A DNA stretch of 64,000 bases from Pedobacter sp. MR2016-24 (GTDB lineage Bacteria; Bacteroidota; Bacteroidia; Sphingobacteriales; Sphingobacteriaceae). The notes under the pieces were generated by a model. It had not been told where the DNA came from. It did not search any database and saw nothing but the letters and a program-made list of their open reading frames with translations. Position numbers and translations under genes: made by a program. Below, piece by piece: positions 1 to 8,773 of this stretch (its first letter is position 1; each line of letters begins with the position of its first letter). The stretch is from contig NZ_JAPIVO010000007.1 of NCBI RefSeq assembly GCF_026239655.1, positions 310,001 through 374,000 on the forward strand. Direction: 5' to 3'.

Positions 1-67
1 AAACCAGTGTATCACCGCTGGAATTCAGGGCTTCATTTAATTCACCGAACTGATGAGGACAGTTCAT
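1..67 (-). CDS. 5' end of an unidentified gene, cut by the window edge
   Basis: An ATG on the minus strand at 65-67 opens a frame that stays open for 22 codons to the window edge, beginning MNCPHQFGELNEALNSSG. The frame reads like protein and diverges from the secreted gene at 179, leaving a spacer of about 110 bases for two promoters. That spacer also has a small inverted repeat near 100-117. Too little is visible to name a family. The call rests only on the open frame and its layout and could be chance. Confidence 0.4.
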   Translation of the reverse strand, partial: MNCPHQFGELNEALNSSGDTLV

Positions 68-178
68 CCGTTATTTTTCTGATTAAGATTATAGTTTTTA
101 CAATCCTATTTTAGGATTTGTTAAAAAAATTAGAGCCGAATACTTAATTTAACGCCAAATTATAAAACCTGACTTAAC

Positions 179-847
179 ATGGACTCTCCTATTCATTTGA
201 TATTGAACTCAAAAAAATTCCTTTTTATATTCCTTATGTTGCTTTGCACTTTCAAAATATCATTTGCACAGAGCAGTAGCAGTTCGATATTACAGAAAAG
301 TGAACATACAGCTATTGCAACCCAACTGGAAGAAAATCCAAAAGACATACGCAGGGTGTATTATCTGAGCGATGCGAGTGGCGATTATCAATTGGCTTTA
401 ATGGAAAAAATCAGTAAGATCAATGGTAAAGACACCTTACATAACAGTATCAGGGCTATCTGTTTCATGGAGGATCATGGTGGAAACCTGGTTAAATGGG
501 ATATCAATGATTACATTGATAAATCATCCGGAGAAATCAGCCTCGTCTTCTGGACAAGATACTGTACGGCAACTGATCTTGATGGCGATAAAAGGATTGA
601 CCCCGTAATTGTGTACGCATCAGCATCCTCACCAGAGGATGGAGATAACTATCAGAGAATTAGAATAATCACGGTGTATAAAGGTAAAAAATATGCTATT
701 CGTGCGACAGAATGTGTATTGGATGACTGCCGCACTTTATCCCGGGATAAGGATTTTGCAAAACTGCCGGTTAGTATAAAGACTTATCTGGAAAAACTGA
801 TGCAAAGAATGCGCGATGATCAGGGACTTATTCTACATAACCACTAA
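179..847 (+). CDS. secreted protein, M949_RS01915-like surface polysaccharide family
   Basis: A 222-residue protein with an N-terminal signal peptide (hydrophobic stretch about 13-30, cleavage after ISFAQ). The second half carries the pattern I associate with the Bacteroidota family named M949_RS01915: an FWTRY aromatic segment, then DLDGDKRIDPVIVY at about 133-148, YKGKKYAIR, and a C-terminal LP...I helix ending in an M..M segment. That family was named from a gene linked to surface polysaccharide synthesis; no catalytic activity is known to me. The gene stands alone between a divergent partial gene and the membrane pair at 988. The assignment is by remembered pattern, so the family is likely and the role is uncertain. 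Confidence 0.65.
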   Translation: MDSPIHLILNSKKFLFIFLMLLCTFKISFAQSSSSSILQKSEHTAIATQLEENPKDIRRVYYLSDASGDYQLALMEKISKINGKDTLHNSIRAICFMEDHGGNLVKWDINDYIDKSSGEISLVFWTRYCTATDLDGDKRIDPVIVYASASSPEDGDNYQRIRIITVYKGKKYAIRATECVLDDCRTLSRDKDFAKLPVSIKTYLEKLMQRMRDDQGLILHNH

Positions 848-951
848 TACCACGATAACCAACCCACAAGCCTGATAACAGATCAGATGGTACAGTCATT
901 TCATTAAAACGTCACAAGAACAATTAAATTTTATTTTGATAGTGCTTCGTC

Positions 952-959
952 TAACTTTG
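952..959 (+). promoter_or_regulatory. -7 element for the membrane gene pair at 988
   Basis: TAACTTTG matches the Bacteroidota -7 consensus TAnnTTTG exactly and lies 28 bases before the ATG at 988. A TTTG at 935-938 is closer than the usual -33 spacing, so only the -7 box is convincing. Confidence 0.5.
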
Positions 960-987
960 CAAAAAAGCTGAGAGATGGAAAAACGTC

Positions 988-1554
988 ATGAACCGGAATA
1001 GCACTATAAGAAAATTTTTCATTGTCTTTCTGTTAATTATTCAGGTAGTTTTTTTGTTTGCCATATTCAGGGAGAACTTACAATCCTGGTGGACCATTGC
1101 ATCCATGTTTATCCTCTGTATACTCATTCTGGTGACTTATTTAAAGGGACAGCTCCACCATGAAGACCACGAATACGAACATATCTTAGTTGTACTTTGG
1201 ATCCCTATCGGTGCGGTCGCCTCATTTTATCTGAATCATTTTTTACATTTCGGCCCCGTTATTTCGGCTGCCGCAGTGGGCAGCACTGCCTCTTTTATTC
1301 CCGGTTTTAATAAGAGATCACATTACCTGAAGCAGCTCCCCGCTGCAATCTACTGCGGTGCGTTCATCGGTATGTCCAGCACAGGTGTGGCACCCGGTAT
1401 TTCATTTGTGCTCACTGCCAGCTTTTTCACCGCCATACTACTTATATTATCCAAAAATCTGTTTGCAGGTGTTGGCGGTAAATTGGGAACTATGGCCTTT
1501 GCTGGTGTGGTCATCACTTCATTTGTATACTTTCTGATTTCCTCTTATGTATAA
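988..1554 (+). CDS. integral membrane protein, first of a paralogous pair
   Basis: A 188-residue protein with about five or six hydrophobic segments (roughly 9-27, 33-52, 65-84, 86-105, 115-133, 136-156, 170-186) and no soluble domain. I do not recognise a named family. Three glycine-rich blocks recur in the same order in the next gene: GPV at 89, GAFIGM at 124 and GVGGKLGT at 161. The two reading frames overlap by 8 bases, so they are almost certainly co-translated and may form a heteromeric membrane complex. A -7 box lies at 952-959. The histidine/acid-rich loop HHEDHEYEH at 57-65 is a possible metal or proton site, which is speculation. Confidence 0.8.
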   Translation: MNRNSTIRKFFIVFLLIIQVVFLFAIFRENLQSWWTIASMFILCILILVTYLKGQLHHEDHEYEHILVVLWIPIGAVASFYLNHFLHFGPVISAAAVGSTASFIPGFNKRSHYLKQLPAAIYCGAFIGMSSTGVAPGISFVLTASFFTAILLILSKNLFAGVGGKLGTMAFAGVVITSFVYFLISSYV

Positions 1555-1993
1555 TACGATCATCCTGATCATCGTAAGCTTTATCAGTGCCATGCTCACC
1601 TTTTATGTAAACGAAGAGCTGAAACAAGGCCCTGTGCGTTCATCCGCTATTCTTTCTTTGATTGTGGCTGTTTATTTTCATTATTATGCAGGAGCGATGG
1701 ACAGTTACCTTGCAAAAAATATCCCTCTGGTATTCATTGGTGCCTCTTTTATAGGGATGGTATCTGCCAGATTAGTGTCCAGCTATCTGCTGATTGGGGT
1801 TGCCGGCATTATTTTCTGTCTGATCTTTCTGCATACCAGCAGATTTTTCAATGGCTATGGAGGTGCATTGGGCACTTCAGCCTGTATCTCGCTGCTTGCG
1901 GTGCTGAGCATTCCGATAGTTGGTAAAAAACGGAAGTTAACGAACGGTATGATACAATTGAGAAGAGTGCTGTTTAAGATTAACAAAAAGTAG
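1547..1993 (+). CDS. integral membrane protein, second of a paralogous pair
   Basis: A 148-residue polytopic membrane protein that starts inside the end of the gene before it (8-base overlap, different frame). It shares with that gene GPV at 28, GASFIGM at 65 and GYGGALGT at 103, in the same order and with similar spacing, but lacks the roughly 60-residue N-terminal part with the histidine-rich loop. The C-terminus is basic (GKKRKL...RR), consistent with a cytoplasmic end. Function unknown; duplication followed by specialisation within an obligate pair is the simplest reading. Confidence 0.78.
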   Translation: MYNTIILIIVSFISAMLTFYVNEELKQGPVRSSAILSLIVAVYFHYYAGAMDSYLAKNIPLVFIGASFIGMVSARLVSSYLLIGVAGIIFCLIFLHTSRFFNGYGGALGTSACISLLAVLSIPIVGKKRKLTNGMIQLRRVLFKINKK

Positions 1994-2018
1994 TGATTCC
2001 GCATCGGCAATAAGTGAT

Positions 2019-5000
2019 TTATCGGCGAGAGCTTTCAACTGAAACAGCGTTAAGCACCAGACCCGGATCGGGAAAATAAATTCTTACTGTAACCTTTTTA
2101 TCAACCTTGCTATCATACGTTGATTCACCCATTGCGAAGCCTCGAAGTACGTTCAATGACCATATTTTGGTTTCTGCTAAACTAGCGATATCCATAAATA
2201 CTGGTTTAGAGCCATTGATGGAAATAGCATAACGTAATTGCATACCCTTATAGATTGGAAAAGTAGGCAGACATTTAACTTGTATATAGTTCTTACCCCT
2301 CTTAACAGGAATTTGGTATGCTACAAAGGGTGCACGATTAATATCTTTCGCTGAAAACGTTTTGATCTCCATTGGCAGTATAGTAAGTCCCTTTCCACTG
2401 CTACCTAAACCATTGATGATCTTGAATTTTCCATTGTCATTACCTGAAGATTGATAACTATCAGCGGAAATTATGACGCGATGCCTAATTTGAAGTCCGG
2501 CATCCATAGTGGTCTTTTCTACCGGTGCAACTTTTGCCAGATCTGGCATATTAAAAATATCACGTCCCCGTGGATGATCGTCCATCATCCCGTCCCATTT
2601 CCCGCCGGCAATCTCATGATTATATCTTGCACTCAGCCGGGCAATATTGGCATAAGCAGCCTTCGCCTTTTGTGCTGCCACAAGACCTTGCGGATTACCT
2701 GCTCTGGTGAGGCGCATGCTTTCGTTGGAATAGAATATTTTCTCATTCATACTACATGCCGCTTCCACAGGATAACTAACCAATTGAAAATAGGCATCCT
2801 GCAAGCGTTCAGGAATTAATTTTGCCACCAACCTACTCTCCTGCACGAGACTACTGTATTCCTTTAAGCGGGCCGCTATTTCTTCAGGAGTGAAATCTGT
2901 TCCGCTCAGATGTTCCGGTTTTCCTGAAGCTGCCAGCAGATAATATCTTGATTTGATATCTCCTATGCGTTTGCCAAACTGCTGTCCGAAGGTCCGTCCT
3001 GCCCAATGCGCGGCATATCGATAAGCCTTTTCAGGTGTCCAGAAGTTAACATTCCAGGCAAGGTCCATTCCAAATTCCAGTTCAAGCTCAGCAGGTTTGA
3101 TGTCACCTGCATTAAACATCCAGATTTTCCTGGCATTCAAAGCATAAGCTTTACTCATTTCGAAAGAGGTGAGCACCGGAGAAGTAGAAGATAACCAGAG
3201 ATAATCCTGAGGTAATCCCCAGTAAGAAAAATGGTAATATACGCCTCCCCCTCCTATCCTTTTCTGTTCCTGCGGATTCGGTAACTGACGGATATAACCA
3301 TGGTTATCATCCACCCAGGTGATCGTTACATCTTCCGGAACCTTAAGGCCGGCCTGGTACATTTCCAGCACTTCTTTGTAAGGACAAAATACCTGCGGAA
3401 CCTGGTTGGCCGGTTTTTCCAAACGATGCTGCAAAATTTGCCGCTGATCACGAATTACCTCCTCTAATATTTTAATTTTACCCTGCATGCCTCCAGCCCC
3501 TTCCATACTCCCGTCTTTGGTTGCACGCATTCCGATCGTATAAATAGCCTCGTTGTTTACAGACTGCTTTACACGGTCATCAAAAAAACGATAGATTTCA
3601 TCCTTATTCGTATCGTAACGCCATTCACCATGGTCTTTACCATATTCTTCCCTGAAATTCTCATTCCACTCAAACTCGGTATCTCTCAGCATAGGTTCAT
3701 GGTGAGAGGATCCCATAATAATTCCATATTTCCTGGCTAACACGGGATTTTCTTTATAATACCAAAAGGCTTTGGTACCAGGATGCATGGCTGGCCACAG
3801 ATAATTGGCCTTTAAGCGTAACATCAATTCAAACACTTTCTCATAGGTACGCGGACCGATATCCTTCAGGTCCTTATCCATATTTTTTGCCGCCCAGGGA
3901 CGTATACCCCAGTCCTCATCATTGATAAAAAACCCACGGTATTTTACTGATGGAGGACCAACAATACTTTTCCCGGCGGTTACGAAAATCTGCTGAACTG
4001 GCTGTGGTTTCACATCCGCCCACCATACCCACGGTGATACTCCCAGCATTTTAGAAAATTCGAAAACCCCGAAAGCCGTACCACGCGGATCACTACCGAA
4101 GATTACGAGCATATTGGAGCCGGGATCCTTTGGGTTTTTAATAACCGTTAAACAAAAAGTTTCCCATTTATCCTTGATCTGCGTTGCAGGAATTAACTTT
4201 TTTGATGCCAGCTGATCAATAATCTTTGATTTACCCAGCGTACCGATTACCACCGGCATGTGTTTTCCCTGAATGCGACTTACGATATCGGCATTTAATC
4301 CACACAATAACATCAGATCGTTTTTTAATGCCCTGGCGGCAATTCCGGTTACTTCAACCCCATCGTCATCAGTGACAATGGTAGCCACTTTCCCGGATGT
4401 GATGAGAGGAAAGGCTCCCGGAACAGGCTTCGGGCTTATTTTGAGTGGCTGTCCTTGCGCCAGGCCAGTCGTTATGTCTAATATGATAATGACGAACAGC
4501 AAAGTAAAAAAATTGCCGTAGCGAATGATATTAGTAATTCTCTTTTTCCCACCGTTCCTGTGTTCATATCTTGACCGGTAAGCTCTCAGTAAACGGTCTA
4601 TCCTGCCAGCGCTGAGATCAAAGTCATCAATATAAAATTCTTTTCTGCCAGCCTGAATATCATAAATCAAATAGGAGCTCCTTGATTTTCCTGTTCCCCT
4701 GCTGATTACCTTTTCATCCGAGATCTCTGCCCAACTGTAAAAATGGGTGTCTGAGGTTTGCAAGCCATTGTTATTCAAGATGATCTGAGGGGCTCGATTG
4801 CGCAATCCCTTTAAGGAATCGTAAAAAAGCCAGCACATCCCAAATACTATAAAAGTGCCAAAAACATATCCCCATATTGCACTAAAGCTAAAAGGCTCTT
4901 TCTGCGGCATAAAAATGAGTGCCAGTCCAAATCCTATGCACAAGATGCTCATTAACATGATGAGAACCTTTTTAAGTTGGGAAAAGTGGATCCTATGCTC

Positions 5001-5405
5001 ATCAGCGAGATCAGGATCGTCGACAAGAAGATCAGAAGTTTTAAATTTTGGAAGCAATTCGTCCCATCTGGCATTCTGAGCACTGGTACGGAATTCCATC
5101 TTCCCGAGGTTTCTTTCCCCGGTGCCTAATATGATCGATACCTGCTCAGCTCTATGTTTCAGTTCATGTACATTCCTCACGCGTTCAAATGCCCATAATC
5201 TCCAGTATGTAACCATAAATCCACGATAAATGATTGCAATTAATATGCCCACTGGTATTGCAAACGATATGAACATGATATTGATGTTCAACAAGGGAAA
5301 CATCACGAACAGTACTAAAGCAAAAACTACAATCCCCATTGATGTGATGTTAACCAGCCATTTTCCACGGTTAATTGCTTTTTCTACGCCTATCTCGTTA
5401 TACAT
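2019..5405 (-). CDS. GH115 glycosidase fused to an N-terminal membrane PH-like protein
   Basis: An 1128-residue protein with two clearly different parts. Residues 1-285 look like a complete polytopic membrane protein: helices near 18-38, 42-62, 145-166 and 175-197, then a bacterial PH-like domain at about 205-278 (SWAEIS, then FYIDDFDLSAG). Residues 287-317 look like a former signal peptide (KKRI, a hydrophobic run, then TGLAQ). From about 320 to the end is a full GH115 glycoside hydrolase, with WVWWADVKP, GFFINDEDW, LRLKANYLWPAMH, GSSHHEPM, TWVDDNHGY and YYHFSYWG. GH115 enzymes are usually alpha-glucuronidases acting on glucuronoxylan and normally have about 800-960 residues. The frame is continuous with no internal ATG at the junction. 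Topology is coherent: cytoplasmic PH-like part, fifth helix crossing, periplasmic enzyme. The gene follows the L7/L12-like gene after 44 bases. Confidence 0.85.
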   Translation of the reverse strand: MYNEIGVEKAINRGKWLVNITSMGIVVFALVLFVMFPLLNINIMFISFAIPVGILIAIIYRGFMVTYWRLWAFERVRNVHELKHRAEQVSIILGTGERNLGKMEFRTSAQNARWDELLPKFKTSDLLVDDPDLADEHRIHFSQLKKVLIMLMSILCIGFGLALIFMPQKEPFSFSAIWGYVFGTFIVFGMCWLFYDSLKGLRNRAPQIILNNNGLQTSDTHFYSWAEISDEKVISRGTGKSRSSYLIYDIQAGRKEFYIDDFDLSAGRIDRLLRAYRSRYEHRNGGKKRITNIIRYGNFFTLLFVIIILDITTGLAQGQPLKISPKPVPGAFPLITSGKVATIVTDDDGVEVTGIAARALKNDLMLLCGLNADIVSRIQGKHMPVVIGTLGKSKIIDQLASKKLIPATQIKDKWETFCLTVIKNPKDPGSNMLVIFGSDPRGTAFGVFEFSKMLGVSPWVWWADVKPQPVQQIFVTAGKSIVGPPSVKYRGFFINDEDWGIRPWAAKNMDKDLKDIGPRTYEKVFELMLRLKANYLWPAMHPGTKAFWYYKENPVLARKYGIIMGSSHHEPMLRDTEFEWNENFREEYGKDHGEWRYDTNKDEIYRFFDDRVKQSVNNEAIYTIGMRATKDGSMEGAGGMQGKIKILEEVIRDQRQILQHRLEKPANQVPQVFCPYKEVLEMYQAGLKVPEDVTITWVDDNHGYIRQLPNPQEQKRIGGGGVYYHFSYWGLPQDYLWLSSTSPVLTSFEMSKAYALNARKIWMFNAGDIKPAELELEFGMDLAWNVNFWTPEKAYRYAAHWAGRTFGQQFGKRIGDIKSRYYLLAASGKPEHLSGTDFTPEEIAARLKEYSSLVQESRLVAKLIPERLQDAYFQLVSYPVEAACSMNEKIFYSNESMRLTRAGNPQGLVAAQKAKAAYANIARLSARYNHEIAGGKWDGMMDDHPRGRDIFNMPDLAKVAPVEKTTMDAGLQIRHRVIISADSYQSSGNDNGKFKIINGLGSSGKGLTILPMEIKTFSAKDINRAPFVAYQIPVKRGKNYIQVKCLPTFPIYKGMQLRYAISINGSKPVFMDIASLAETKIWSLNVLRGFAMGESTYDSKVDKKVTVRIYFPDPGLVLNAVSVESSRR

Positions 5406-5449
5406 ATATTCCAGAGTGCTTAATGTTCAGCCTTAAGATAGCGTGAAGC

Positions 5450-5974
5450 TTATTTAAATATAGTAAATACAAAAAGCAGAAAGCCTATACCAGTCAGAAT
5501 GATAATCAGCAGTTTGAGAAAAGAAAATCCTGAAGAACCATTTGCCTGAGCATTCTTGTTTCCTGGTTTAAAATGCTGTTCAGTTAAAATCTTGTCTATT
5601 TCAGTTTCCCTGCTTCTCAAGGGTTCAGCCGTTCTGGTATTATCTGCTGCTGCACGATTCTCATACAAATCTTCCACATAATCTTTACTTTCTGCAAGTC
5701 CGGCTCCGGTTATATCTTTATATAATTTCACTGCTTCCAGCTTTTTTCCCTGCGCCATTAAAGACATTAAACCCGAATCCAAATCTTTATAGTCAGAATT
5801 TAACTCGTCAATATTGCTTGAAACATAAACAGTTTCCAAATTATCGACATAGTCTTTAGCTTCCTTTAAACCACATTTGGTAGCTTCATAAATTAATTTA
5901 ACAGCTTCCAGTTTTCTATTCTGGGAGACAAATAAGGCAGCTTTGTTTTTAGTATCTTCCGAAGGTTCTGTCAT
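5450..5974 (-). CDS. tail-anchored protein with two L7/L12 C-terminal-like repeats
   Basis: A 174-residue protein. Residues 12-47 and 69-104 are two copies of the helix motif typical of the ribosomal L7/L12 C-terminal domain, KLEAVKLIYEATKCGLKEAK and KLEAVKLYKDITGAGLAESK. In L7/L12 this surface (K-AVIK-...-GLGLKEAK) binds translation factor G domains. A charged linker follows, then a single C-terminal membrane helix at 152-173, so the repeats should face the cytoplasm. The gene sits 44 bases upstream of the GH115 fusion, whose N-terminal part is also a cytoplasm-facing membrane protein. An ancestral two-gene membrane operon is plausible. It is not a ribosomal protein: both repeats are short and the L7/L12 N-terminal dimerisation domain is absent. 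Confidence 0.75.
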   Translation of the reverse strand: MTEPSEDTKNKAALFVSQNRKLEAVKLIYEATKCGLKEAKDYVDNLETVYVSSNIDELNSDYKDLDSGLMSLMAQGKKLEAVKLYKDITGAGLAESKDYVEDLYENRAAADNTRTAEPLRSRETEIDKILTEQHFKPGNKNAQANGSSGFSFLKLLIIILTGIGFLLFVFTIFK

Positions 5975-6170
5975 ATCTTAAAGTCTGATAAAATAATTAC
6001 AATTTTTACAGTGAATTTGTTTTACTGTAACGCAAATTTCAGATTTAAGATAAAACTCAATAATCATTTGATAAAAAAAGCATTTGGTATAACTTTCTGT
6101 TGGTAAAAAGAAGAAATCCCTGTGCGTAGTACATTCACAGAGATTTTTTATAAAAAAACAATCTATGATG

Positions 6171-7451
6171 TTATTTACCAGCTAATAGGGTTAGCATTTT
6201 TTGCGACCTGTTATAAGAAACAGGCCACGTATTTTCACGATCAGCACTCGCCTGCTGATAATAATTCATGGCTACATCTTTGTTTTGCTCCAACATGTTC
6301 ACATAAGCGAGGAGCTCATAGATGAAGTTTTTTGTTTTTTGGTCGGTATCACTCTGTTCTTTGAGGAATTCAAGAATACGCGCTGCTCCTGCCAGACGTT
6401 GGTCTTTAAAATATTCATTTTTAAATCCTCCAGGCAGACTGAACCAGTATTCCCATAATCCTCCACCTGCATGGCGATTATAAGCATCCTTTACCAATTG
6501 AATCCCCACTTCGAGCAGGACCGAATTCATCTTATTGTCTTTTATCAAAGTGTCTTTCCTGTTGTTGATGTAGCGATCCAGCGTAACATTCAATCCTTTA
6601 TTATCTATTTCATCTAATATCATTTCTTTATGATACATAGCAGGATCAAGCTTTAAAAAACTCTCATAAGCGAAGCTCATGGGAAAATGATTACTTATTT
6701 TATCTAATCTATACCCTTTGGTAAGTTCCTTCTTCAGGTCTATGATATAAGGTTTATTGAAGTCATGGAAGTTGTATACATAGATTATACCTCTCTTAAG
6801 GTCATAAATATTAGAGTAGATAGTGGATAATTTTCCTTCCTGCCTGGTAAGGCTGAGCATGTCCCTGAAAAATGGCACATCCAATGTTTTTACATCTTTC
6901 AGTGCATCCTTAGAAATATCATATCTTCTGCAGGAATAATCGCCTGTTTTGACCTTCGAGATATCAAAGTTCGTATTGATCTGATAATTACCCTTTTTTA
7001 GGACCTTTGTTCTCGCATTAATGATTACAGAATTTCCCTGAGCATCAGCAATAAGTACCTGGGCACTATTGGAATAATCATATTTCTCTAAAAATTTAAG
7101 TGCTTCATTTACTGTTTTGCATTTACCCAGTAGCTCAAAAAACAGATCACCTTTAAACGTATTCTTAAAGTGGTATTTTGAAGGATCAATATTCTGTGCA
7201 GTAAAATCATAAAATAATCCGTATTCATTCATTGCCGCCTGTGCCTGTAAATCAGGTAAGCCGAAACAGACTGAACCATATCGCTCTGCAGTAGGCGGAT
7301 TAAACCACATCCGTGCAAAACCTATGTAATCGTCTTCATTTGCCGCTGCAAAGACCTCACCTTTTAGTGAGCAGGAAATTACAGTGCAGGCAAATGCGAC
7401 CTGACTCCTTAACATGGAAAGAATGATAAATAACAGTAGTTTAGTTTTCAT
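6171..7451 (-). CDS. secreted Ntn-hydrolase (choloylglycine/penicillin V acylase-like)
   Basis: A 426-residue protein whose signal peptide (residues 1-21, ending SQVAFA) is followed directly by Cys22. The sequence CTVISC...AANEDDY with a later AAMNEYGLFYDF is the layout of N-terminal nucleophile hydrolases cutting linear amides (C59/C45-like families). In those enzymes the catalytic cysteine must become residue 1; here signal peptidase cleavage would itself expose it. The Asn-Glu-Asp segment near 38 fits the region that binds substrate. The C-terminal third is helical and TPR-like (QSDTDQKTKNFIYELLAYV onward). Substrate unknown; bile-salt, acyl-homoserine lactone or peptide amides are all possible. 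Confidence 0.75.
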   Translation of the reverse strand: MKTKLLLFIILSMLRSQVAFACTVISCSLKGEVFAAANEDDYIGFARMWFNPPTAERYGSVCFGLPDLQAQAAMNEYGLFYDFTAQNIDPSKYHFKNTFKGDLFFELLGKCKTVNEALKFLEKYDYSNSAQVLIADAQGNSVIINARTKVLKKGNYQINTNFDISKVKTGDYSCRRYDISKDALKDVKTLDVPFFRDMLSLTRQEGKLSTIYSNIYDLKRGIIYVYNFHDFNKPYIIDLKKELTKGYRLDKISNHFPMSFAYESFLKLDPAMYHKEMILDEIDNKGLNVTLDRYINNRKDTLIKDNKMNSVLLEVGIQLVKDAYNRHAGGGLWEYWFSLPGGFKNEYFKDQRLAGAARILEFLKEQSDTDQKTKNFIYELLAYVNMLEQNKDVAMNYYQQASADRENTWPVSYNRSQKMLTLLAGK

Positions 7452-7594
7452 GATTCCTGATTAAATGACGAGTATATAGCTGGTCCGGATTTATCAGCCG
7501 AAGCCATCATTACAATAAGACACAGGAAAGACATGATAGTTGCATTCATATCTAAATTAAGCTTATTTAAATTGATAGTTTCTTTGATTTTTCA

Positions 7595-8287
7595 TTATTT
7601 GTACTGGCGAAAAATACCTTTATCTACCTGTGTCCACCAACAGGCTTTCTGATCGCAAGCTTTCAATGCGCCATTAGCCCAGGTATTACACGTATTAAAT
7701 AGATCGTAGGCACCCTTTGCTTCATAAAATGCATCATCCGGACCGTAACCGGCATGGATATGCGCTATCTGAATCACCTGTCCCTCTTCGTTGTACCTGA
7801 AACTGTCTTTAATATAGCCGACCAATTGCTGGTACTGGCTTTTACTGATCCTGATTTCTTTACAATGCTGATTCTGGCGCATGCCGTGAATAAAATCTAC
7901 ATGCATAGCCGTGCTCCCCAGATGAAACATCGCATTAAAGGCCACACTAAATTTGAGATCAGACCACTCCGGGGTTTGCAGATAGAAACCTTTATCGCCC
8001 CAACCGAATGCAACATAGTTAAAAGTTGTATCTTTTGATTGCGTATTTTCGAATCGGGTTACTTTACTCCAGTCCATGATCTCATTCTTTACCGGAACTA
8101 CAATATCGGTATGTACGCCATTGGTCATCACATAAATAGAAATTTCTTTAGCACCATGTTGTGCAGCATCACGATTTACGGGGATAAAAAACAAGAGGTA
8201 AGTCAGACCCGCATAAAGCAAGATAAAAGCACAAAGCGATGCTGCCAGATATAAAATTGCCTTGCGGATTTTTTTAAGTAAATGCAT
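7595..8287 (-). CDS. DUF2459 / TIGR02117 family membrane-anchored protein
   Basis: A 230-residue protein with an N-terminal membrane anchor (about 12-34) and the conserved blocks of the DUF2459 (TIGR02117) family: VMTNGVHTDIVVPV, then FGWGDKGFY, and the C-terminal NTCNTWAN. The family was first noted next to urease genes in some bacteria, but there are none here. The conserved His, Asp and Cys residues suggest an enzyme, and a papain-like cysteine fold has been considered, but I know of no proven activity. The product should sit on the periplasmic side of the inner membrane. The gene is alone, with 143 bases to the preceding Ntn-hydrolase gene. Confidence 0.82.
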   Translation of the reverse strand: MHLLKKIRKAILYLAASLCAFILLYAGLTYLLFFIPVNRDAAQHGAKEISIYVMTNGVHTDIVVPVKNEIMDWSKVTRFENTQSKDTTFNYVAFGWGDKGFYLQTPEWSDLKFSVAFNAMFHLGSTAMHVDFIHGMRQNQHCKEIRISKSQYQQLVGYIKDSFRYNEEGQVIQIAHIHAGYGPDDAFYEAKGAYDLFNTCNTWANGALKACDQKACWWTQVDKGIFRQYK

Positions 8288-8403
8288 TATATTAATTAAT
8301 ACTAATCTACAATCTTACAATTATAAATCGACTATTTGCTCATCCGGAAATGCGTCAATCTTTCTCTATTATAAATTATTTGATTACGACTAAATGCAAG
8401 CTT

Positions 8404-8574
8404 TTATTTGTCTAATAACTTTTCCGTCTTTACCAGAAATTTTTCGAAGGCTTCCTGAATATCTATGTCCATACGACCAGCCATTACAGTTAGCCGCCAC
8501 ATACATTCACCCGGTTTGTGCTCCAATTCGGGGATCGTATCTTTTCCTTTTGGCCAGGGATCTTGTTGTGACAT
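8404..8574 (-). CDS. small conserved-looking acidic/helical protein, unknown
   Basis: A 56-residue product, beginning MSQQDPWPKGKDTIPELEHK. I take the ATG at 8572-8574; a TTG four codons upstream extends the frame but is a weaker start. The N-terminus is rich in proline and charged residues, and the second half (MDIDIQEAFEKFLVKTEKLL) should form an amphipathic helix. No signal peptide, no cysteine pairs. It lies 116 bases upstream of the DUF2459 gene on the same strand. The protein-like composition supports a real gene, but I cannot name it. Confidence 0.5.
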   Translation of the reverse strand: MSQQDPWPKGKDTIPELEHKPGECMWRLTVMAGRMDIDIQEAFEKFLVKTEKLLDK

Positions 8575-8773
8575 GGTATTGATCAATATTTAAAATTGGT
8601 TCTCAGAATTAATGAACAAATATTTAGTGTTTAAATAATAAGGGATTTGACAACCTTTTCCAGCTAGTCGCTGTTATACTTCCAGCATTTCATAAAATGT
8701 TCTTAAGAACAAACAATTATGGAAACTAAAGATATCATTTAGACATATTCTAATTATTTAAAAAAAGTTAAAC

